Part shown: piece by piece, positions 38,827-49,400 of the stretch
Numbering within the stretch: the first letter of the stretch is position 1
How the letters are laid out: each line of letters begins with the position of its first letter
NCBI GenBank assembly: GCA_016987375.1
Contig: PJRA01000555.1
Location: forward strand, 838,609-902,608
Direction of reading: 5' to 3'
DNA length: 64,000 nucleotides
Source of the DNA: Brachionus koreanus
Lineage: Eukaryota; Rotifera; Eurotatoria; Ploima; Brachionidae
Translations under genes and position numbers: made by a program
The notes under the pieces: model-generated
Told to the model about the DNA's origin: nothing
Databases searched by the model: none
Seen by the model: only the letters and a program-made list of their open reading frames with translations

Positions 38827-40286
38827 ATGGAACATAAATTTCTCTCTGATGAATCTCTCAAAAAGCCAATTGAAGAAGTGTTTGAACTTGAGTGTCGAAT
38901 AGGCAAAGGTAGCTATGGCAGTGTGTTCAAAGCGCTACACAAAGAAAGCAACCAGCATGTTGCCCTAAAGCAAATACCAATCGAATCTGATCTATTTGAG
39001 ATAATTAAAGAAATATCTATTATGCAACAGTGTGATTCGGACAATATTGTTAAATACTACGGCAGCTACTTTAAAGAAAGCTATTTGTGGATTTGTATGG
39101 AATATTGTCCGGCCGGTTCAGTTTCAGACATAATGAAGCTTATGGACATCACTTTGAACGAAACTCAAATTGGCGTTATACTGAACGGCTCGCTCAAAGG
39201 TCTCGAGTATTTACATTTGAAGAAAAAAATACACCGAGACATAAAAGCATGCAATATTCTCTTGGACTTGAATGGAAACGCCAAATTGGCTGATTTTGGC
39301 GTTGCTGGACAACTTTCGGACTCGATGACTAAGCGTAACACTGTAATAGGAACACCTTATTGGATGGCACCCGAAATAATTCAAGTAAAAAGGATTTCAA
39401 ATTATTGTGTGAAAAAAAAATTTTTTTTTATATTTTTATAAATAAAGGAAATTGGTTATGATTGCAGTGCTGATAGTAAATTTATTCTAAATGAGAAATA
39501 AAATGAACTTTAATTTTTCATCTAGTTTGGAGTTTGGGCATTACATGCATAGAAATGTTTGAAGGCAAGCCACCCTATGCTGAGATTCATCCAATGCGAG
39601 CTATTTTCATGATACCATCTAAACCTCCGCCATCTTTTCAAGACACAAACAAGTGTTCGAATTTTCTTGTTGATTTTGTAACACGGTGTTTGATGAAGAG
39701 TCCACACGAGCGTCCCACTGCCACTGAACTTCTACAACACAATTTTATTAAAACTTGCGCGGCTAATTCAATTCTAAATGAATTGATAGTTCAAGTGGTA
39801 GAGCTAAAGAGAACACATGAAGTTGAGGGAAAATTGGAGTCGGGAAGTGAAACTGCTGGACTGGTCTCTTCTTTCTCAGGCCTTAAAGTGGACAACTATG
39901 ACACTTTGGTTGAGAAAACTCAAAATTTCGAAACACTCAAATCGATAAATGAGCCGGATGAAGATGAATCAATGTCGACAATGGTCATAAATGATGGCTC
40001 GGTCAAGCAAACTATTCCGGCATTCAAGTCTCAATACACTCCGTCTAATCCAAGTCAGTACGAGGCCAATATGGTCAAAAATTTAATCTACAAAGAGCTC
40101 AAGCTAATGGAAAAAGATCAAACAATCATAAACAAGTTGAACAAAGAAGAAATAAAACTAAGACTTAAGTACTTGGACGAGCAGATGGACGAAGAAATAA
40201 AGGAACTTAAGCACAAGTTTCAGAATAAGAGAGAAGTAATACTCAAGGCCATTGAGATTAAAAAGAAGAATTCTCAAATATACTAG
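38827..40286 (+). CDS. STK3/4 (hpo): MST1/2 (Hippo) Ste20-like kinase
   Basis: Three exons, 38827-39384, 39448-39475 (a 28-nt microexon, EIGYDCSADI) and 39526-40286, join in phase to 448 residues, against about 490 in mammals. Kinase domain: GKGSYGSVFKA; Lys in VALKQI; HRDIKACNILL; DFGVAGQ; activation loop TKRNTVIGTPYWMAPE with the autophosphorylated Thr; WSLGITCIEM; HPMRAIFMIP. The linker keeps STMVIND, equivalent to the TM autophosphorylation motifs that dock MOB1 and SLMAP. The C-terminal ~68 residues are the SARAH helix (…KLRLKYLDEQ…, …KREVILKAIE…) for dimerisation and Salvador/RASSF binding. It is the upstream kinase of Warts/LATS in growth control. A CAG acceptor-like site lies 8 bp before the ATG. 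Confidence 0.95.
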
Positions 40287-40846
40287 GATATTTTTTTTAT
40301 TTTTTTTTCAATTCGATTTTATTATTAATTTTTTTAAAAAGTATTTCAGAGTTTTTTTCAATTCACTTTTTTAACTTTTGTCTTAAATAAATATATCCAA
40401 AAAGTAAAAACTAGTTTATTTTTTAAAAAATTAAGAAATTTTATTTAAAAATAGAAAACATTTTGAACAAGTTTTTTTCTTAAAATTTTCTTAAATATTT
40501 TTCAAAATTGTGATTTAGTAAAATTTTAATTTTTGTTAAGTGATCAAAACATTCAAGAAAATTCAAGATTTTTTTTATGACTTGTAAATATTGGTTAAAA
40601 AAAACATAATAATTTTTGTTTGTTTTAATCCAAAACAAGAAAATAAGCTATTAGAACAAAAAATAAATGCAATTGATGAAAATTTTTCTCAATTATATCA
40701 AGATATGTGATTTATCGAAAAATAATTGTTTCTAAAATTTAAATTTTGAATATCAGGTTAAAAAATACATGATAAAAATGACGAAAGAATGAGCATACTT
40801 AAGAAATTTTTAAATAAAAATTTCAAGGAATTTTCAAATAAAACAA

Positions 40847-41447
40847 AATAAAAATGCTCTTATGGTTAATGTTTACAAAATCTATGTTTGTAAACAAAAT
40901 TTCTCTAACTAATATAAATATGAAAGTATAGAAATAATTCAAATAAAATCGATTTAAAAACTGATAATTTTTAAAGTAACAATTAAAAATCATTGAAAAT
41001 GGGTAGTCTCTGTTCTAAAAAGAAGAAATGCTGTACATGTGTACCAGCTGGTCCACCACCAATGACACTCTTACCTCCACCAATGCCTTTACCAATGCCT
41101 GCACCATTACCACCACTTTTGCCACCTTGTCCATTGCCAATTTATACTCCTTGTGACCCATGCCCATACTATTCTTACGGATCTTTTTATTAAAACAAAG
41201 CCAAAGGCTTTTAATTTCATTCAAATGTTTATGCCAAGCAATTTAAAAAAAAAATTTCTTTGAAATAATTTTTTTTTTAAAAGAAAGATCTTTTTTTTCT
41301 AATTCAGAATTAAAGCAAATTTAATTTTTAAAATTTACACTCATTTTTTGTTTAATCTTAATAAAAATTTAAAATTAATTTATATCAAACTTTTATTTTT
41401 CAAATTAAATGATGAATCGAATTTTTTAAAAAATTGTTTTTACTGTC
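40847..41447 (+). repeat. right arm of inverted duplication
   Basis: This 601-bp arm is the inverted match of 37202-37841. The interval between arms is about 3 kb and holds the lectin and Hippo kinase genes. The arm ends about 90 bp before the Claspin start codon. Confidence 0.9.
40999..41193 (+). CDS. proline-rich microprotein with lipid-anchor N-terminus, copy 2
   Basis: A 64-residue twin of the protein at 37472-37687, divergently oriented. It shares MGSLCSKKKKCCTCVPAGPP and the CDPCPYYSYGSFY end, and differs by one lost PPPMPLL unit and a Pro-to-Thr change (PPPMTLL). The N-terminus again fits N-myristoylation with polybasic and palmitoylation elements. The 5' leader and 3' flank are conserved with the other copy over several hundred bases, so promoter and UTR were duplicated too. 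Confidence 0.7.
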   Translation: MGSLCSKKKKCCTCVPAGPPPMTLLPPPMPLPMPAPLPPLLPPCPLPIYTPCDPCPYYSYGSFY

Positions 41448-41539
41448 ATTTAAAATAAAAAATAAAAAGACAAATTTATTTCAATTGTGTTAAATTCAAT
41501 TTGAAAAGCAATTATTATTTTTTTTTAAATTAAAAAGCA

Positions 41540-43551
41540 ATGGCCGATATCCCTAATACAATTCCTTCGAATCAACTTAAAGTATTATTTTTAAAAATAT
41601 TTTTCCAAAAATTTAAATTAGATAAATAGAACCCGGTGATCATCCAAGAAAACCAGGATTCTCAACCATGTACCCAAGATTCTTTGTTCATGTCCCAATA
41701 GTATGTCCCATTTGTTTTTTTGTTTTTTTATTTTGTATTAAAATTGTCAACCAAAGCAGCGAAAAGAACCGCAAGAGTTTTGAAGAGCTTGAAAATTTGT
41801 CTTTTAACTTGGACACCACTGGCAATAACACGGCCAACGACACTATAAATGAACCAGTCAATACACAACAAAATGAGGAGATTTTGGACGAATTGGCAAT
41901 GCTTTGTAGTGGCCAATTTAGGACTGAAACTCAAAAGAAAACAAGTCAAAAGGAACAAAAAAAAAAGGATCTGTATGAATTCGAAGATGATGATGACGAT
42001 TTGGACGAAGAAGAAAAATTAATTAAAAAATTTAGAAAACAAAAGGAAATTGAAGAAAATGAACAAGATCTTGAAGAAGAAGAAGAAGAAGAGGAAGAAG
42101 TTGGCGAAGAAGAAAATGAAGATGATAATGAAATAAGCGATGATGAAGAGGAGGAAGAATTGGATGAAGAAATTGAGATAAGAGATGAGGAAACTCGGCC
42201 CAAAAGTCGAGAGCAAAAATTAAAAATAAGAAAGAAAAAAAAGGAAGAATATAAAAAAGCCTTGGAAAAAGATGGTTTTTTCGAAGAAGAAGCTGAATTG
42301 TCTGGTGATGAAAAAGATGAAGACGATGATTATGACGGCGATTCGGCAGATAATGATTCAATTGTTTGCTCTGGTGACGAGGACAAAAATCTACCCTCTG
42401 ATTCTGAACTAAAAGAACAATTGGGACGCATTTATCTTAAAGATAAAATGGATGAAGATAAAAGACAATTGAGACTAATTAAAGAAATGTATATTGGTGA
42501 AAAAGAGGAGAAAAATTCTAGACGAAAAAATTTTCGATGGAAACACATTGATGACAATTTAGGCGTTGGCTTTCATTCGGACAGCAGTGAACAAGAAGAC
42601 GCGGATGACAATGATGATGAAGATGATAAAAAAAATAATTTTTTCAAATCTGTTGCCAACGGTGATTGGCGATCGAATCGTCATGAGCGAGAACAGTTTG
42701 TGAAACAGAATATAAGAAAAGAGAATTTGCTTAGCGACGATGAAGATCAAGATGAGGAAAAAGATGAAGAAGATGCCGATAGTTGCTTGAGAATATTCGG
42801 CTCTTCGGCCAACCAGGCTGGCAATCAGCTTTTAAAAAAGGGACAAATGCTCTTGAAAAAAAAGTCTATTCCTATTAGGCCTAGTGTGTCCCAGAAGAGA
42901 CCGTTTGAGGACGAAAAAACAAATCAAAGTCGCATTGTTGTACAAAAAATAGTTCAATCGAAGAAAAATGATCAAAAATTTTCATTTTTAAACCGAGACA
43001 AGTCTTATTTGAGTCGTTTATCAAATTATGTTAACAAAAATCTAACAGATAAAGTCAGTTTTAAGACTGTCCGGCCTAATAATATGATATTTTCGGTACT
43101 TGATTCATCAGAGCCTCAAATGAACGATGAGAACAAAATTATACAAGTAAAAAATATTTGATTAATTTTTTAATTAAATTCAATTTATTTAACAAAAACC
43201 AGTCAAGTTTTCTTTCATAAATTTTTTGTTAAAATTACTAAAATAAATAATTTAGTTTTGTTTGCATAAAAATTAATTTGAGAAAAAAAAATGAAAAAAA
43301 AAATTTTTTTTTTATATTAAGTTGAGATTAGACGATTGAATTAATGTGTGCAAAGACAAAGGATTAAAATTTGAAATTGAATAGCCAGATTATTTGACTT
43401 TTTGAACACTAAATTTGACTAAGAACAATTTTTAAATTAATTTTTATTTAAGATTAAAAATTCAAATAAACAAACACAATTAGACTCAAACGATTTGGAA
43501 TCCAAACGAGCTAAATACGACTACTCAAAGAGTATATTCAATCATTTATAA
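41540..43551 (+). CDS. CLSPN: Claspin-like replication-checkpoint mediator, compact
   Basis: Four exons, 41540-41581 (ATG), 41630-41700, 41757-43146 and 43453-43551, join in phase to 533 residues. Diagnostic Claspin blocks: EEEAELSGDE, DEDKRQLRLIKEMY, FRWKHIDD, the W-R…R.EREQ motif, and the C-terminal KRAKYDYSKSIFNHL, which matches the family's final SIF-x-YL element. A single motif DELAMLCSGQF fits the Chk1-binding consensus E-x-x-x-L-C-S/T-G-x-F. The rest is strongly acidic. Claspin recruits and activates Chk1 at stalled forks and travels with the replisome. Vertebrate Claspin is about 1,340 residues with three docking repeats, so this protein is much shortened. The start codon is uncertain because an AG acceptor-like site lies two bases before it and further 5' exons could exist. 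Confidence 0.85.
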
Positions 43552-43899
43552 ACAAATCATATTTGTTGAGCTTTTTTTTTTTATTTTTTTTTCAAATAAA
43601 TATAAAATTATAAACATCTTTCACTTTTTTTTTTTATTTTAATGTAATGTAAAAAATAAAAAATAATTTCTCATTTTTGAATAAAAATTTTCAATTTTTT
43701 TTTTCTTATTTATTTTAAATTTTTCTAAGTCTTAAGTTGTTAAACACACAATTTCCTTTTACCATGGATACACTGATTTCTAATTTTTTCTCATTTAAAT
43801 TTGTTCATATGTTTTATTTGTTACATAATCGGCGTATAAACTTCAATCAACACTTTTTTTTTTTATTCTAATTTTTTGTTCATTTTGCTCGGTTAGAAG

Positions 43900-45452
43900 A
43901 TGGAGAAAAAATTTCAAATTTATGATTTGGCTGTACACAAATCGGCCTTTGTCAAATATGAAAATGTAAATTAAATTAAAAATAAAAATTTTTTTTTTTT
44001 CAAAATTTTAACACCAAAAAAAAAGGCACTCAAAGAATACTTTGAAAAGAACAACATTTACCGAGACAAAGACGTACATGAGCTCTATTTGCCATTACTG
44101 TAATTTTATTAAAAATTTTCTAATTTTTTTATCTCTTTGTTTTTTTAGAGAATTAAAAGAGCTAAGATCACTAGACCGCTTTAAAAATCTAAAAATTCTA
44201 TGGCTCCAGTCAAATCAAGTAAATTGGATTAAAAGCTTATGTTTACTTAACTATGTCCTTAGCTGAAAACATTGCCATTTATTCAAAATTGTTTTTCTTT
44301 GACCGAAATTTACCTACAAAGCAATCTAATTCAGTCAATTGAGAACACGTTTCGTAACTTGTACAATTTAAATGTTTTGTTTCTGCAAACTAATCAAATA
44401 ACAGACCTTAAAATAACAGTCAAAGAATTGTCTTATTTAAAACATCTGAGGAACTTAAGTATAAAAGTTTTTTATGATTTTAATCATATTAATTTTGATC
44501 AATTTTAACTATATTTATTAAGATTTATTTGATAACCCAATTTGTTTGGAAAAGAACTACCGACATTTAGTAGTCTACCATGTTCCTAGTCTTGCTATAT
44601 TTGATAGAAATAGTAAGAACTTTTATTGTTTAGTATTATTTCAATTTTTTTCTCCATTATGTGTGACGAAATAGTTTTATTTTAAATTAACAAACTCTTG
44701 AAAGTAATTAAAAATTGTTTTTAAAATAACTTTTAAGTTGATGAATTTTTGAAGAATATAATTTAGAAAAAAAAAAATTTTGCAAAAAAATTTTAAAATT
44801 TATTGCTATCATCTAAATTTAAATTAGATAAGAATAGTAATAAATAATAAATAAAATGTTTTTTTTTTGTTTTTAAATTGATAAATTTAAATTTCTAATT
44901 AATTATTTGAAAAAATAAAAAAAAAAAAGCTCTTTTGCACAGCTTTTTTGAAAAAAATTTTTAAGTGAAACCTTTTTGTGATCGAATTTGATTTTAAGTA
45001 AAAAATAAAAATAGTTTATTTAATATTTGTTTGATTTAGCTGTTAAACAGATTGAACGAGTGCAGGCAATTAGAAAATACGAGCCAGAAAAATTGGCTGT
45101 AAAAAAAAAGATGGCATTTATGCGATGTTTGGATGTCTCAGATTGGTCCAAGCGTCAAGATCAATTAAACATATCAAAATGTGACTCGATAGCTTCTTTC
45201 AATTTTAGCATGTCCGATGATAGTCCATTTAAATTCACAAAACACAGCAAAACAGAGCTCTGCTTATCACCAAGTATGCGTAATAATGGTACCATGTTTA
45301 GATCAGTCAAAGAGTACTCATTTTTCGACTGGTCAAAAGTAGATTTGTACGAGAACAAAACTTATTTCGAGCCAGAGCAAAAACAAAAAAATAATGAAAA
45401 TCAAAAAAAAATTGTCGAACTACCACAAATTGTTACTCTTCGATTCACTTAG
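43900..45452 (+). CDS. LRRC72: LRRC72-like leucine-rich repeat protein
   Basis: Six exons, 43900-43965, 44026-44099, 44149-44218, 44263-44458, 44523-44612 and 45040-45452, join in phase to 302 residues. After DVHELYLPLLELKEL there are about four LRRs of the LxxLxLxxNxI type (LKILWLQSNQ, LTEIYLQSNLIQSI, LNVLFLQTNQI), then the cap NPICLEKNYRHLVVYHVPSL. The C-terminal half has FRSVKEYSFFDWSKV and ends in IVTLRFT, which parallels the end of LRRC72 as I recall it. The family is small and mostly associated with ciliated and testis expression; function unclear. It starts 349 bp after Claspin on the same strand, with a GGTTAG acceptor-like site three bases before the ATG. Confidence 0.7.
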
Positions 45453-45641
45453 ATATTTTTTCTATTTAATTTATCTTAATAAATTACCCGGTCCTTTAAT
45501 AATTTTTTTATAATTAAGTTTAAGTGTCTTTAGATATTTATTTTAATTTTTTAAAAAAATTTGGTCCATTGACTATCAAAATGAGCAGAGCAGAGAAAAA
45601 TTTATTTTTATTGTTTTGTTTTAGTAAAAGTAGACTTGGAG

Positions 45642-46061
45642 ATGATTGTCAACTTTAAAGGTCGCTTTTTGGACACAATAGATAAATATGTGATAAACAA
45701 TAGAGATAGTCAGACATCACTATCGCCAGATTCGGCTGGTCTCATAGCTGCAATTGTACTAATAAGTCTTTTATTGATTTTTTCAGTCCTATGCGTGTCC
45801 TATTGGTGTCCATGCTGGTATTGTTACCAATTTTGTCTTCAGCCCATTGTAAACACAGCTTTGTGCAATTGTGTCAATTTCTACGATCGATGTTGTCCGC
45901 TTTTGGACGAAAAAGCCAAAGCAAATGCACAAGGATCAATATTAAACAACAGAATTTTTGTACAAGACATGGTGACCACTAGCGACGGACAAATAATCCA
46001 ATGCATCGAACCTATGAACAAATGCTTTGGTAGTCAAAGTCTGGAAACTCAAATTATTTAA
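45642..46061 (+). CDS. Cys-rich single-pass membrane protein, unknown
   Basis: A 139-residue protein from the ATG at 45642. One hydrophobic segment (LIAAIVLISLLLIFSVLCV, about residues 35-54) is followed at once by a dense Cys cluster (YWCPCWYCYQFCLQP, LCNCVNFYDRCCP), typical of palmitoylated juxtamembrane regions or metal binding. There is no signal peptide; topology is probably type III. The frame opens upstream after a TTTTAG acceptor (45624), so a spliced or trans-spliced 5' leader is likely, and an upstream coding exon cannot be excluded. It begins only about 190 bp after the LRRC72-like stop on the same strand. Family not recognised. Confidence 0.6.
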   Translation: MIVNFKGRFLDTIDKYVINNRDSQTSLSPDSAGLIAAIVLISLLLIFSVLCVSYWCPCWYCYQFCLQPIVNTALCNCVNFYDRCCPLLDEKAKANAQGSILNNRIFVQDMVTTSDGQIIQCIEPMNKCFGSQSLETQII

Positions 46062-46460
46062 ATGATTTTTTCTTTAATAAATAAAAATAGAAAAAGAAAT
46101 ATTTTTTTTTAGATTATTTAATTTGTAAAAAAAAATGGGCGAATGGTTTTTTAAATCTATCATCTAAAAATATTTGGGGCTATATAAAAATACCTAATTT
46201 TTATTAATACTTGTATTGACAAAATTATTTAAAAAAAAAAAGGAAAAAAAAAGAAAAAAGACAATTGAGATTCCATTTGTCATTTATGCCAAGTCACTAC
46301 ACCAACAAAATAAAGAAAAAATTACATAATTTAATATTGTCACGATTGAACGATCTTGAAAGTATTTCTATTCAAAGATCATGCAAAATTTTTTTTTTAT
46401 TATAATTTCTAATAGATAAAAAAAAAGAAAAATATTGTGCGAATTAAAAATTTGCCGGGA

Positions 46461-49400
46461 ATGAATATGCGGCTTTTGTTATCCATTTGCTTGGTCTTGA
46501 TCAGATCGGGATCGAGCGAATTTTTGCACTCAGCCTCGACGCCCGAGGCAGGTTAGTAGCAGTTTTTTAAGTTTTTTAAGTGGCTGATTAACTTAGATGA
46601 TGACTTAATTTTTGTCTTTTGTCTCAAGGCAATGTCGAAGTATCGTCCGAGCATGACGGGAATATGGTCAATTTTACTGTCACATTTGAGCTTGTCAAAC
46701 AACCACTATGGCTAGCTATTGGTCTAAACAACCAGTCCAAGATGGTAAATAGACAAAATTTTTATTTCCCTTGTTTAGATAATTATGTTATTAGTCATCA
46801 ATTAAAATGATTAATATTTAAAAAAGATTTATTTTTAATTAGCTTTCATTTGTAGCCATTAACTGACATATAGCTGATTGATTAAAACGAGAAATATATT
46901 TGAGTTTAGTGCTGTTATTTTTTTAAGTAAAATACAAAAAAAAATTTAAAATTGAATCAAAATTTTCTTAAAACAAAAATAAAAAGATGTAAATTTTTTT
47001 ATTGATTCCATGAATTTTTTAGAATATTAATAAAATCTTGATCTGACTCAATTACTATACTTAGACCGTTGTAGTACTCTTCCAATTGTTCATAAGAAAT
47101 AAGTGGCGATTTGAAATCAGTTGAGAGTGATAGCTCAAAAAAGTGAGCTACTTTGCTAACAGGCAGTAGATCGAACGAGCTCAAAAATTTCTCAAACATG
47201 TGATCTTCTTTGATGTGGCCATTTTTGACTTTGGGGTGTCGTCCAGCTTTGTAATATTTGTACACATCGCTTACTTGTACATAGCCGACTTTTTGTGTGT
47301 CGAGTTTGTGCATCAGTTGACGAAAGAAAGCATGTCTTTCGGTGTTCATTTCGCCCAAATAAGCTCTCAATATGTTGTAATAGCTCAAATAGCCAAGTGC
47401 GTCCGAGTCAATGCTCTGCCATACAATGTTCAAATCCTCCGAATGCACTTGAATGCTATACTCGACAAAAGCATCATACAAATCCTGTTGGTTTACATAT
47501 CCAAATGTTTTCATATCATTTTTGACACTTCTGTTCTTGAGACTTTCACTCAAACCCATATAAACTTCAACTGATCTGTCCTCAATTTGTCTGAGCAAAA
47601 ATTTCCTTACACTATTAATTATTTTAGTATCGTTTAGTTCCAAATCGCTGAGCGGTTTTTCAAGTCTTTGTTTAACATCGTAAATTTTTTTATTTATCTC
47701 TTGGCCAGTCTCGGGCAAAGCTAACATTTGACCAACTAGCAAATTTTCTTTTTCCAACTCGTTCACCTCGGTTACTTCTACTTCCAAGTAGTCTTTTTGT
47801 CTTACAGTATCAGGCAAGCTAGTCTCGCTCATACTGCATGGCAAATACAGTATTGCTCCTTTGTATATGTCATAAAAATCGACTGGTTTGCCTTTGCGTC
47901 TACCATAATTTTGTACATGAACTTTTCGTGTCAAAAACGGCAATGCATTCGCTTTTTTGCTCACATTGCCACTGCCTACACCAGTTATGTAAGCACCACA
48001 TAGCAATCTAAACTCGTAGATGGTCAATGAGCCGTCATGTAAAAAAATAATGCCGAATAGATCTCGTAGAGCTAGGCGACCATTTGGCGAACGTATGCGA
48101 CAATTGAATTTTAATTTTTTGGCTAGAACATTTTCAGAAAGACTGCTTGTTGGTCTAGAATGATTGTCAATAACTGTATATTTATTTCCTCTAGGTGTAT
48201 ACAATGTTTTTTGATTTGGTAGCTTGACAGGCTCGGATATAAGAAATCTAGACAATTGATCTGTTACCACAGTGTCTACGATAAGTTTTTCTTTTATTTG
48301 TTTTGAATTGTCGGATGATTTGGGCGTGTGTGCGCCATTTTCCAACCATAGCTTTTCCAAATCGGCCACACGCTCTATGTGATAAATGGAGGACTTTTTT
48401 TGAATAGCTGGACCTTGTGGTATTTCGAATTTTTCCTCTTCTGCTTCTGTATCTGACTCAATTCTCGGTGCATTCAAGTGAGACAATGGTGGTGTTGAAT
48501 TGTGAACTTGCTGATGATAGGCCAGTATTGGTGACGGCTCTTGCTTATTGTTTAGTGCATATGAATAGGCCGACTTTGGTCTCGCCGATTGTTCGATCAA
48601 GCTCGGCGCAATTATTGGATTTTGATTGCGCAAATTGTTTTGTTTTAAGCGAGATTCGTCCGATTGAAGATCGCTTAGATTAAGAATTGGTATTGAACTA
48701 GCATTTGCTTTTAGAGAAAAATTTGTATCTGTTTCGTTTTTTTTTTCGTATGTCATAAATTCAGTGTTAATTAGGCTTTTTACTCTTTGCTCATGAGACA
48801 AATCGCCTATTCTATTAATTTGTTCAGCTGGTTTAGGACCTTTTTTGTAAACTATTTCCTCGCCAGTTATCGGATTTCGAACTATTTTAGTCGACATTTT
48901 TTAGCTAGTTTTTTTCTTTTTTTTTTTTAAAGCTAAAATTGAATTATTATTTTAAAAAAATTACTGATAAAAAATAATAAAAATTCGATTTTAAATGTAA
49001 AAAAAATTTGGTTACCATGACGACCGGTAACATGGGGCTACTCAATTTTTTTTTTGTTCAATGATCAATGTTAATGTATTTTTTTTAGATTTTTTTTTTT
49101 CAAATTAAATTAAATTAAATCAGCTTTAAAAAAAATAAGAATTTTATTTTTTTATTAAATAATAAAATTGAAATTTTAAAAAGTTTGATACATTGGTAAT
49201 GATAGTTAAATATAATGATGGAGTAATTGAATTGTATAATGGATATAATCGAGATTATATTACTCCGTCACGTGAGAGTGCACCTTTGAATTTGATTCAG
49301 GAAGTAAGAATAAATAACAAAGTAGCCTTAGTGTTTCAACGGGAAGTTTCTTTCATGTCTTCTGTTAATCCATCTGTTAGCAACAATTTGAAAAATTGTT

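Noticed and set aside
41946..42361. Minus-strand Ser-rich and Phe/Leu-rich frames
   Set aside because: These are antisense readings of the acidic GAA/GAT-rich Claspin exon.
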